A DNA stretch of 64,000 bases from Trogon surrucura. Its lineage: Eukaryota > Chordata > Aves > Trogoniformes > Trogonidae. This document shows positions 38,641-50,190 of this stretch, in pieces. The position numbers and the translations under genes are program-made. The first letter of the stretch is position 1. Each line of letters starts with the position of its first letter. Below the pieces are notes generated by a model. That model was not told where the DNA came from and ran no database searches. It was given only the letters and a program-made list of their open reading frames with translations. The DNA is taken from NCBI GenBank assembly GCA_020746105.1, contig CM036617.1, forward strand, positions 178,030,412 through 178,094,411. Direction: 5' to 3'.

Positions 38641-41352
38641 ATAAAAAAAAAATAATTTATTTCAGCACTTACACTAACCTGATTTTGTAGCTCTTATGTG
38701 TCCCTTGCCTGTATATTTTATTCAGAAATTTCATTATGGTGTATATCACTATAAGAATATTTCCCCCTGCACCCTTAACATCAGCTATGGTTGGTTTTCT
38801 GCATGTCCCTGATGGTGGTGGAGGGGAACACTTAATGGTTCTTCTCCTGGCATTTGTGCCGTTACATGCAAAATGGGATCAGTGTGCAACGAACTGACAG
38901 CAGAAATTTTCCTGTATCATGGTCACAATAGTCCCAGATGAGACTGAGTGACTTAGAAATAAACTCTAACAACTAATCTGACCCATTTTAAGCAAACACT
39001 GGTAGTTTATAGTCCTAATTTGAAGAAATTAAGTATTACTTTCACTCCATCAGTAGACTAAAACATGCACAAAGAGAAAACCAGTAGAAACTTCGGAAAG
39101 GTGAAGTCTGAAAGGACTTTGCACTAATATTTGAGATCTTGTAAATCGGTATTTCCATCTTTCATTTAAAGTTCTTAGCCTAGTATCTATAAGAAAACAC
39201 AAAAGCACATTTTATTACTTATAAAACATCACCTTCTTAAGTATAATTGTTGTACAGGTGCACTGCAGGGAAAGCAGAAAGAAAGGGAACACTGATCCTG
39301 GAAGCAAATATGCCTGTGCACAGAAAACACAGCATGGATACAGAAGATCTCAGACCTCTTCTCAGAAAGTGAACATTGAACAGTACAGCCAGGGTTGAGC
39401 TAGACATCAACTCAGTTATGCTCAGCCATTTAAGATACATGGGAATGAGGAAGCAAATGAATTTATGCATATATACATAGTGGAGTGTACCTCTGTTAAA
39501 AAAACGGGAATCTATCCCAAATAGACTAGAGTACTGTATGAAAAAAATAATACAAACTGAATAAAATACATATTTTTTTGGTACATTTCTCCTAAAAACC
39601 AGGGAAGCTTTCACATTTAATACTTCTTCCTACAGAAAATTGGCTTAGCTTTCAAGATACAGCTACCCCGACACAGCGTGATGCAAGTTTCCCTTTCTGA
39701 GGTATCTAACTCCAAGACTTGGAGCAATTTTGCATCATTACACGCTTGTCTCGCTGAAAGATTACTCAGAAGATCAGAGAAGTTAGATTTGTTTTGCACA
39801 ATTCTTGGTTGGGTGAATTTGTTTTCTCAGTCCCTTCAAACCGGTGATGTGATAAGTGATCTTTTCCGAGCGCTGTGAAAAACCAGTGGGTATTGGCCAG
39901 CTGGGTTCCCATTTCCTAGTGGCACCTTTTGTGTTGACTCCAAGGCTGGAATAATAGGAAACTGAGGTCACGGTCTCACATCATCTGATAAATCACAGGG
40001 CTTTCTGGTTGATGTTGTTGTTGGAGGTTTTTTTTTCCCCCCTAGTGATACTCAAAGACTGTAATGTTTACAACCAAGCCATTGGCTTCTGAAGTAGAAA
40101 GGAGGGTTTCCTCCATAGGGGAGTTCTCCCTGGAGGACAGAAAGGAAAACATGAGAAAAAGCTTTGGCAGAGGCATATGTTAGACAAGGGCCCTTCAATG
40201 GACAGCTGACACAAAGAAGCTAGCTGCAGCTTGGCAGATGGTTTTTACAGTGTATACTTATGTAGTCATCGTCAAGGAAAGGTAATAGACAGGAGAAGCT
40301 GGTGCTATTAAAAAAAAATACTGATTTAAGCATACGTAGAAGTCATAGTGAAGCCGCACTTCAGAAATTTATACACAAGCACAAGGAGACTACAGAATGG
40401 AGAGATTCATACAACTGACATTTCTAGAGAAATGAACCACTAAAGAAGCAACTAAAAGCCTCAGTTTGAAAGCGTACTATCAAACAAACATATAGTCATG
40501 GAGGTAATTAAAAGCACTTGATTGCTTCATAATGGGCAGAGCTAATCAAGCTTGCTCCTAATCAAACTGTGTTCTGCTCATTTTAAATGTAACTATGAAA
40601 AATATTGAAATTAGTGAAGAACAGGCTACACTGCAATGTAACAGCTAAAACCTAGGTAAAATCTGCCCAGGTACTTCGAGAAACCACGTAAGGAACCAGT
40701 GTGGATATCCACTGTATGAGAAGGATGAAATAACATCTCTTCATCCAACAGCCCAGCTACCTTTGTTCCAGGGAGGCTGCTTAAGTAGGTCAGGGATGTG
40801 GAGGAATGTGCGAATCCCTATTTCTGTACTACTTATAGATCCACCTATGGCAGCTGGCATTCCCGCCGCCCACAGGCAATCACAATGTGACAGACTGTCC
40901 ATCAAGGTAGGGTGGGGAAACTTCTCTTTGCTTCCTTACCTAACTGATTAGGGGTCCTTTCATTCCCCATCAGAGGAATGCTGTTATTAAGGTGAATGAA
41001 AGCAACTCTGAGCCTTTTTGCTCCCTTCCTTCTTACTAATGCTACAAGCAAAATAAATGCTCACTTGATGGTGGACATGACGACAGAAGGAATGATCCAG
41101 ACAACACATAACACAGAGCAATGCACCACTCTGACCACAATTTAGATGAACCAATCTTTCTTTGTCTGTAGTCATGCCAGTGTCACGTCACTCACTCTGT
41201 AGTGTTTTATTCCAATAAATTTGGAGTCGAAATAGAAGACCCAAACACATACATTTTTGAGGTAACCCCTTTGCTACATTACCAGCTAATCCTAAAGCCT
41301 GGCATGTGTGTGCTGGCTCATAAGTAGCAGCAACTCAACCCGTGGCACCTAC
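38641..41352. other. Unique non-coding stretch
   Basis: No gene is recognised. The 125-codon minus ORF at 39237-39614 is rich in hydrophobic residues, as expected from AT-rich random sequence, and has no motif I know. A T run followed by C residues lies at about 40029-40043. Confidence 0.45.
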
Positions 41353-41492
41353 TAGTCAATCTCAAAGTGTTTTACCAAGGAGAGCAGCACCATTTTCTCA
41401 ACAGCCCACATGGTGATGGGGAAAAATGTGCCCAGGCTCAGCAAAGGCCACTGGTAGAGCTGGGACTGTAACTGCAGTTAGAGTACCAGGTT
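41353..41492 (-). mobile_element. MIR/CORE-SINE-like relic
   Basis: On the plus strand there are, in order, caatctcaaagtgttttacc (CORE/3' region, like atctcaaagcgctttaca), gcagcaccattttctcaac, a gatggggaaaaatgtgccca segment and ggtagagctgggactgtaac. These follow the reverse complement of an amniote MIR-type SINE, so sense is minus. The copy is diverged and contains small insertions, but the order and spacing of modules are right. Confidence 0.72.
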
Positions 41493-44400
41493 GGTTCACG
41501 AACAGATCATAAAACAAGATCAAAACAAGCACCAAGATCTTTCTTTTATCAGAGCACGTGTGAAAGTTATACACCTGTGGAATATACAGAATGAATCGTG
41601 TTACAATACCTAAAGATGTAACAGAACAACCATTTTTTATTATTTACTTGATCCTGTTGTTATAATCCGGATTTTAAGGAAATAGGGAATCTTACTTAAA
41701 ATACAATTTACAGAAGAGTCTATAGGAAGAAGAATTCTAGTCTGTTGAAATTTCTGGGTATAAAAGTTCACAGATCAGCTAAGACATTTCACTTGCACTT
41801 GAATTAAAAGACTGACATCTTCTTCAAATAGAACAAAACTAAAACCCAAACACAACCAAATCCCCATAGCTGAAGAAGTTGAAGAAGGGCTGCTTGAATT
41901 CATGTTCATTTTTTCAGCAAATGCATTCATGTTATTATTTGCAGGATTTGGAAAATAAAAATAAGGCTGGGTCAATCTCTATTTTCAGCTACAATAGTAT
42001 AAATTTGAAGAAAATGCTACTGTTGTGATGCTCTATGTTTGCGCTCACAAGTTGTTTTGCTGGCATGAAGCAACATGTTAACACACTTGTAAAATTTATC
42101 ATCCAGCTCCTCTTTTCATAGTCCCCTTCTTCGAAGACAATTACAAAATAGTATAGAAAGCAGGCAGTGTACTACAACAGAGGTCAGCTTAAATATGACA
42201 CAAATATCACACTGCCATCCATCTTGTTGGAAATTCAAAGCATATTTTTTTTAATGTAGATGAATAAAAATAAAGTCACATCTACTAAATCCAATCGCCA
42301 CAGTTACTTGAAACAAAATTCTTATCTTACAAGCAGATTAAGTGCAATATTTAGTATGGTCTTTCTCTCACTTACTGGTTGTTGCATATCCTTTCCTGTT
42401 ACCGGGATTGTGATGGAATCTAAAAGCACATCAGCCATGAACAAAGCACCATTTTCCATTCATAAAAGTCACAAGTAGGCATTTCTTCCACTCTGGATTT
42501 TTAAACAGCAAGTTCTAGGCCTCCTTAGCAAACATTACAGCTAACACAAGGAAGAACACAGGGTGTTTCACTTGCTCCTTTCTTTGTCAGTGCCATAGTA
42601 TCCTCTGAATGAAGGTGTAGGGTGTCAGTCATCCTAAATGCAGTGTTACCCAGAAGCAGTTAATTAACACCATACCTTCTCTCAACAACAAACCATATGC
42701 ATTTATTGCTACAATAAGTAAAATTACTAATCAGGCAGTGTGAACCAGCTCTTGACCAGTACCATACTCATGCCAAGTTAAGCACTGGGAAGAGGGAAGA
42801 AAGAGAAAGCAGAGATGCTGAAGACAAACAGCTCTTGCTTGCAATGAATTGCCTGGAATCTTGCCCTAAGTCTTGAAGAGGAGATACGGGGAGATTATTA
42901 TCTCTCATTGAGTTGATAAATTGTTAACTGTTTAATCAATATGGAAAGTAACACTGTGTCTAACAAACAGACATTTGTGTCTCTCAAGAAACAGAAGTAT
43001 CTTTATTGTAGTTAAGAAATATGCTGATTAAAGAAAGAATTTTTAGGAGAAAAATATCAATCTGTATTGATCTCTTAAAGGATTCCAAGTAGGAAATTTA
43101 TCAGGAAAATTGATGCAACTTGAGTTACAGAAATACAGAGTTCTTGGTGCTGAGAATCTCTGAAGTACACAGCAAGTCTGCTGGATGAAAGGAGAGTGGG
43201 AGAAGGATGGGAGAGAAGGAGAGGGAGCTTTCCAATACAATTTTAGTTACAAAGAGACCTAGCATGATCTACCTTTCATTTCTTCTTTTCTACCATTTCT
43301 AAATACTTTACAGACATAAGCATTTCACACTCAATGTGCAGCTCCTATTCTCCAAATAGCCAAAGGACATAGGAGCATGCCCACATACATGCTGCAAGGG
43401 ATATGTGGAGCATCGGTACCCAATTAGCCCAGATGAACTGCTGGTGTGCAGTAACAGAGGTAAACTGCAAGACTTCCTGGCAAACAGTATAATAAACATG
43501 TGAAGGTCCCAAGGGAATTTTACAGGCAAAACAAAAAAAAAGGGGAACTGGAGTAATGTTAACGCATCTCATCCAACAAGCACAAACTGTCTTGTGGATC
43601 TTAAACGTAGCTGCCATTTTAAAAAGAATAAAGGGGTTTGCATGATGGAATTCACCTTACAATGTGTGCTTTGTCACAGTAGAAACTGTATGCAGCATTA
43701 CATCAGGAATTAGTACTGGTTCATACTGTAATTTCACAAGTGCAAAAAAGATGAACTAAGGATTTGTCAAGAGTGCTGAAATACTTATTTTACCAGCAAT
43801 CATCTCCTCAAGAGTTCAGGTATTGGAAATCTTTGTGTCACCTGAGCTTTGAAAAAAATCTAAATAATTGGACTTCTTAAAACCATTAGTCTCCAGAGTG
43901 ACATACTGTTTATGTTATACTGCGTTCAATTTGAATTCTGGATAGACTCAACAGTCTCCTACATAATGTAACTGTCCCGGAATAAAAGGACTTTTTTTTT
44001 CTTTCTTTCAGGCATAAAATGTAGGAACACTAGAAGCAGGCAACATGTCTCTAGCGCAGCATTTGGGCCCTATTAGTCAAAGTGTTGTATTCCTTAAGTA
44101 TACATTAGAGGATAGATGTGCACATAAAATACCATATGTCAGTTTCAAAGCTATAATTTACACAGTTATTTAAACTTATGCAAATGAGGACATTAAAGTT
44201 GATACACGCACCAATAAAAGAAAATTATAAGTTAAAGCTACCACATCGTCCTTAACTTCCTGCAAGCGACTAGGTATAGCAGAACATATGGCACCTACGC
44301 TCTCCCACTGTTCCCACAGCTCCTGAGAGAAGGCCATATGTGCCGTATTACCTAGACACAACAGGGTGCCTTATGAACGCACGGTAGCCCTACCTCCCCG

Positions 44401-45296
44401 TTTAACTCTTACAAAGCTCATGCCAACTACCTGGAAACAATCCTTAAGCCTTGGCCCTTTTTGCTCTATTAATCCGCCCACTTCTTACAACAGCACAACT
44501 TGGGACTAAAAGGAGGAGCCCAAATCTGCTCTCTGCCACAGTCCAGGGAAATCAAGATTCTCATGCACAATTCACAGGATTTTTTATTCCACAACACATT
44601 TATGAAGTACTTTAGCATAACTCACTTAGACATTACACCTTTGCCTGTTCCTGCTGGAAGCAAGAGTCACAAAAAGTTTATCTCCTTAAGCCTGGACTCA
44701 ATCTCCTACCGTTCTCCTGTGAACAAAATACTGGATATAAAGTTTGAATAAGAGTCATGCATGACAGCTCTGGCAAAGTTTTAGAATCATCATACAGGTG
44801 ACATTGACAATCAGAGGTGAAATAGAATACTAGCAGTGTAGAGAAAGAAAAAGTGTATGTATGATATGAGTGTTTTGCAGCAGTGGCATAGGCTCAATTT
44901 TCAACAAAAAAGTGTTTTACCTGGGAAATGTATGTTTATTTTTCCAGCTCATGGTAAGAAATAGTTGTTGGGGTTTTTTATCTACAAAGGTCTTATTGCT
45001 GCGGGTTCTATACTGCTATCTTAAAACAAGGACATTTGCAAAGTTAACATTTATAAAATGGCCTCCTCATACACTGACAGAGTCTACATCATTTAAGAAC
45101 TTCCAAATGCTTGGTTTTTTTAATTCAAACTATTCATGTAGGTCTCTACATCAAAGGGATAGACAATGAATTATAATATCAAGTAGAACAGATAAAAAAA
45201 CACTAGAGATCTAATAAAGACAAGTATTGTACTGTCAGGCTTCACCTGTTTATTCCACACTTTTAAACAGTAAAAAAAAAACCCACCAAAAAAAGG
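41493..45296. other. Unique stretch with a CpG-richer segment
   Basis: No gene is recognised. About 44190-44480 has more CpG than its surroundings and an open minus frame of 61 codons (44176-44361) beginning with MCLGNTAHMAF, which I do not recognise. It may be a decayed insertion, possibly retroviral in origin, but no diagnostic motif is seen. Confidence 0.35.
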
Positions 45297-46292
45297 TTCA
45301 TAGAATTATAGAATAGTTTCAGTTGGAAGAGATCTAGAAGATCATCGAGTCCAGCCTTTGTCCCAGCCCTATCAACCTAGTAAACAATTCCCCCAATGCA
45401 ACATCCACCCATCTCTTAAATATCTCCAAGGACGGTGACTCAACCACCTCCATGGGCAGCCTGTTCCAATGGCTGACAACCCTTTCAGTAGAGAAATTCT
45501 TCCTAATATCTAACCTGAACCTCTGCTGGCACAATTTAAATCCACTTCTACTTGTCCTACCACTCTCCACTAGGGAGAACAGATCAACCCCCACCTCTCT
45601 ACAACCTCCCTTCAGGTAGCTGTAGAGAGCAATGAGGTCTCGCCTCAATCTCCTCTTCTCTAGGCTAAACAGCCCCAGATCCCTCAGACTTTCCTCATAA
45701 GATGTATGTTCTAAGCCCTTTACCAGCTTGGTAGCCCACCTCTGTGCCCTCTCCAGCACCTCAATGTCCCTCTTGTAGAGAGGGGTCCAAAACTGGACAC
45801 AGTACTCAAGGTGAGCCCTCACCAAAGCCGAGTACAGGGGCATCATCACCTCCTTGCTGCTGCTGACAACACCATTCCTGATACAGGCCAGGATGCCGTT
45901 GGCCTTCTTGGTCACCTGGGCTCACTGCTGGCTCATGTTCAGCCGGCTGTCCATCAACACCCCCAGGTCCCTCTCTGCCTGGCAGCTCTCCAGACACTCC
46001 TCCCCAGGCCTGTAGCACTGCTGGGGGTTGTTGTGGACAAAGTCCAGGAGCCGACATTTGGCCTTATTGAATTTCATTGAGTTGGCCTCGGCCCAGCGAT
46101 CCAGCCTCTCCAGATCCCTCTGTAGAGCCTCTGCCCTCAAGCAGATCAACAGTTTCACCCAGCTTGGTGTCATCTGCAAACTCACTGAGGGTGCACTCCA
46201 TCCCCTGGTCCAAATCATTGATGAAGATGTTAATCAGGAGTGGTCCCAGTACTGAGCCCTGGGAGACACCACTCACGACCGGCTGCCAACTG
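45297..46292 (-). mobile_element. CR1 LINE with reverse transcriptase fragment
   Basis: This is the longest CR1 copy here, about 1 kb, in minus orientation. The 3' end lies at 45297 (catagaattatagaa on the plus strand). The copy reaches into the polymerase domain of ORF2, whose product reverse-transcribes CR1 RNA at the target site. Compared with a full CR1 of about 4.5 kb it has lost ORF1, the endonuclease and the N-terminal part of the polymerase. The 3' half is well preserved, so this is among the younger insertions in the window. Confidence 0.97.
45334..46290 (-). pseudogene. CR1 ORF2 C-terminal reverse transcriptase pseudogene
   Basis: Reading on the minus strand from 46290, the fragment shows the polymerase motif [12 protein letters not shown] (intact copies have P in place of the second S), then N-I-F-I-N-D-L, then the catalytic-motif region F-A-D-D-T-K-L near 46160-46180. 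Next come the L-D-R-W-A-E and N-x-x-K-C-R segments, then [26 protein letters not shown], and R-L-D-I-R-K-N-F with H-W-N-R-L-P near the end. Two lesions are visible. A frame change falls between the F-A-D-D part and the following segment, around 46135. An in-frame TGA at 45922-45924 stands where a cysteine codon (TGT) would be expected. The 193-codon frame 45334-45915 is what remains open after the stop. It cannot give an active enzyme. Confidence 0.93.
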
Positions 46293-47923
46293 TTTTTTTC
46301 CAAACGACAGAACATGGTAGAGGATTAGAAATAGAGATGTCACTCATGCACTTGCCATGTTCCTCAAAATTTAGCATCATTTTACTAAATAGCTTTAGTG
46401 AATCCATATAGAACAGCAGAGCTGCTATTTTCCAAAAAACACTCAAGCTTCCTGAGACTGTCTACTTATTCCTCTCAACATTAAACTGTCAAAACCTCAA
46501 AGCTTTACAAGACATCATAATTCAGACCTATAAATTTTACTTGAGCATGTTTGAAAATGAATAGGTTGACAACCACTATTCGTTACTGTCACTGCCTGCT
46601 AGGAACTTAAAGAGTTACAAGACAATGAAAATACTTGAGATAGAAGTGGGATATTTAAATAAAGAAGTCAGTATAGCTTTTATTGTGCTAACCCTACTTA
46701 GCCACTGCTTCCAGAAATTGCACATGGAAAAGGACAGGCACCCTTCCACAAACCTTCCCCTTTCCTACGTGGTCATGTGAGACTCCCCTTAAAGGCCCCC
46801 CCATTCCAGAGGAAGAAGTCTGAGCATCCGTAGGATGTCTGCATCGCGTGACGCATCTGCTAGTGACACATGCCAGAAGCCACGGCTTACAGCTGCTCAC
46901 GCTGCAAAATGCTCTTCTGGGCTATGAAAATCTCTGCCATTCATTTGAGAATCACAGCTCTGTTGCAGCGAGGGGAGGCGGGTCTGGATTAACAGAATCT
47001 CTCGTTGACAGATTGAGATTTGTGTCCCAGTATTTTACATTACACCACATAAGAAAGAGCCCAGAGGACACACACGCACAATGAATGAATGCAGCATTAA
47101 AAAAACCCCAAACAAACAGTTATTTACTCTGCATGTTTGAAAACACAGTTGCTGATGGCTCTCCAGAAGGTATAGCCTTGGTGTGAATTACGTCAGGGTC
47201 ACTGACAAGCTCTGTGCAAGTTAATCAGACCTCAGACTACCATTATTTCAGCTGAATGAGGCCTCAATCATATCAGTTTCTTTCATGGGCTTTTGCAAGG
47301 CTTCTGTCTCAAGGAGACAAAAACTTTCCAGCCACATGCACAAGAGGGACGACTTATTACCCTTTATCTCTCCTGTTTGCTATATATTTGAAAGACATCC
47401 TCTTGGTTAAAAAAAAAATAAATGTAATTTTACTAATAACTCCAACACACACTGCCTTGGGGATGTTCCCACAACACTGTGTAACTGGTAGCTTGAAAAA
47501 AAAATCAAGTTCAATGTACACAACAAAATGGTGCTGCAGGTTAATCTCCAAAGATTTCATACAACTGCACCAAGGAAATCAAGAGAAATCGCAGATACCA
47601 CTGTGAGTTGTTATCTCAACTTTAAAAAGGACTTATAAATGCAGTAATTTGTCGTAGTCATCAGTCTATGTAACTCACTCTGAACTGTAAGAGAAATGAC
47701 ACATTTTGCTACCATTCTTTCCTTGAAGAGTAGTTCAGAGAGGCGGCATCCTTCCAGTGTCTACAGCCTATTGATCATAATTGATGTCAGATTAAAATGC
47801 CCCAGTTGGTGAGGTTATTTTAATGTTGCATTCTCAGTGAGGTGTATTATGCCCAAATTAAAAATCTCTTATCGAAGGACATAAAAGTACTACATTCCAT
47901 TAGATACATTTAGGAAATTGGAT

Positions 47924-47957
47924 ATTAGCAAATACTATCAATTAGCAAATACTATCA
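47924..47957. repeat. Perfect 17-bp tandem duplication
   Basis: The unit attagcaaatactatca occurs twice back to back (47924-47940 and 47941-47957) with no mismatch. A perfect duplication suggests a recent event. It lies inside a low-repeat stretch that looks conserved. Confidence 0.97.
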
Positions 47958-49829
47958 AATACAGAGTCAAAACTTTGTGCTAAATATTGACAATAAACAG
48001 AACAGATGGGGAGGGAAAAACTTAACAGATATTTTTTCGGTCATTATTTCCCAGTGAAATATTTCTGTGAGGTCACATGAATGCAGAAAGGTTACGAGTC
48101 ACTCTCCTGGACTTCCAAAACACTTTCCGGAGCCTGAAGATATGATGGAGCAGACTGGGCCTAACAGAGCTGGCCAGCAGTGCTGTCGTGGGCAGATTTA
48201 CTGAGGTCTTGCACCATTTGGTCTCCTTACCTGGAGTCACCCGCCTCTCTTGGCAACGGCATCCAGCACACGGATAAAGTGTTCTGGCTGCTGGCACCAG
48301 CCTCTCAAACAGCAACATGGGCAGTGGGAATAGTTACATAGAGAGGGATCCTGATGTGTTACTGAGGCCAATTAGTAAGAAAGTAAGAACAGAGCAGGCG
48401 CAGAACTCAAAATGAAAAATGGCACACCAGGGGAAAGGCTCTGCTGGAATGGTCATACTTCAGTGGCCTTTCTGTTGCATCTTCTCAGTTCTTTCCCCTT
48501 CACTGTTGTCAAAGTTAGTCAAAAAAAGAATCGTGATGTGTGGAGGAAGTGAACATTTTCCTCTCGCTCAACCTGTGAAACATCTTAGCTGAGCAATACT
48601 TAAATGTCAACAAAAATGTGTGCTGGTGTACAGCAAAAAAAAAAAAAGGTATTATTATTAGAAATCACAGCTGCCATTGCATTTCATAGTCAGGTGGTTT
48701 GTGTTTAGAAATCATTTTTGAGAACAGCTCTTTCAAGCATCAGCTACACACTGCTACCGATTTCACCTGCTCTATATGTAACTGAAATGTACCAAAGTCA
48801 GAATTTCTTACCTGAAGACCACCTTCTCCAAGGTTCAGATACCTTGTAATTAGAGGTTATGGTCTGAATTCAGGTCAGTTAGCTTAATCTTGCCCCACTG
48901 ATCATAATAATTTAAAGGCTGGTCCAAGCTCCTTTGACTGTTGAGGCATATCACAACAGTGGGACTACCTGCATTGCTTTCCTCACCAGTGTTCGGGGTT
49001 TTTTTGATAAAACTTGACAGTTTCGGACTTATGTTTTACCAGAGAATTTTACAGCTTTCCAAACTTAGAAATAATCTAAGCAAAGTGAGCTGTGCATTCC
49101 CACCACTGGAAGAGGAAGCCAAAGGTTTAGCCAGTCTCTTTTCGAGAGCCTGGCTCTCAAATCACCACCAACAGTATTCCTCTGGAGAAACAGTTTTATT
49201 TACAAGCAAAAGCAAACCCCTAGAGTTTGGGTTTGTTGAGTGGTTTTTTGTTTGTTGTTTTTTTTTTTTTTCCTTTAACAGTGTATTTCTGTATTTTCAT
49301 TCAACTGTGTATTCTCCATTCCATTAAGATGCCTGAGTAAGGTCTGGCTTTTTCAACCCTTAGTGATGGTTCCCTGCTCCTCTCTTTTTGATTCCTTTTT
49401 CTCCTTCACACGTAATTTTTAAACCTGGCAGGACAGCTCCGGGCCTTCAAGTTTTGTGGTTTATGCCTTTCTTTGTCAAGTTAATATTTGCAGATTGGCC
49501 AGAAAGCAGAAGATAGGACTTATCAGCGTTAACAGTCCTGGCACTGTCTCTTCAGAAGTCTTTGGCATTTGCTGGTTTGCTCATCTGGTGTAATCAAGTT
49601 CAATTATATTGTGCATCTGAACAAGAATCAGCTATCTCAAACCATTTTCCCCTTTGCGCCTGAAGGCGGCAAAAAATGGAGTTAAATAAATCTATTCCTT
49701 TAAGAAATAACACTTGCCTACACCAAAATTAAGTATTCCTCAACTATTACAGATGGTTCCATATGTGTTATTGAAAAGTTTCCACTTTAGCACACCATGA
49801 ATCAGACCCTAAACACGGTGTGTTGAAAT

Positions 49830-50190
49830 AAAATTACTAATGTTTAATCAATAAACACTGTTCTCTAGTTTCGTTGATTATTAAATGGCTTGTAAGGTCA
49901 CATAAACAATTTTCCATGACTTCCAAAATAATCATACCTGGCATTTAATTTCCTTTTTCTCCTTAAGCAATGCTATTTCAGGATTAGCTTAAATGGATCT
50001 ATAGTGTTCCCCTTTTAACACTCAGAAGAAACACGTTCTTCCACGTGTATTCAGTTTTGCTGATATCTAGTTGATTAATCATATTAAAACGTAGTCAATC
50101 TTACTTTATCATTCATAATGCAGAGCTCATAACACCCACATTATACTTAGCTAATGTTTTTTAATTAGACAGTCATTGTTTAGTTGCTTA
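49830..50190. other. Candidate conserved non-coding element
   Basis: This AT-rich stretch is dense in homeodomain-type cores (ttaat, attaat, taatca), with a cattcataatgcagag octamer-like stretch and no simple repeats. This is the texture of vertebrate developmental enhancers. The call rests on appearance only. Confidence 0.25.

Noticed and set aside
39237..39614. 125-codon minus-strand hydrophobic ORF
   Set aside because: AT-rich random sequence readily gives Phe, Ile and Leu-rich frames. No motif or conserved features are visible.
45806..46328. Plus-strand and alternate-frame ORFs across the large CR1
   Set aside because: They are shadows of the CR1 reverse transcriptase reading frame on the minus strand.
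48073..48318. 81-codon minus ORF with several Cys and Arg residues
   Set aside because: It looks slightly protein-like, but no family, splice site or neighbour supports it.
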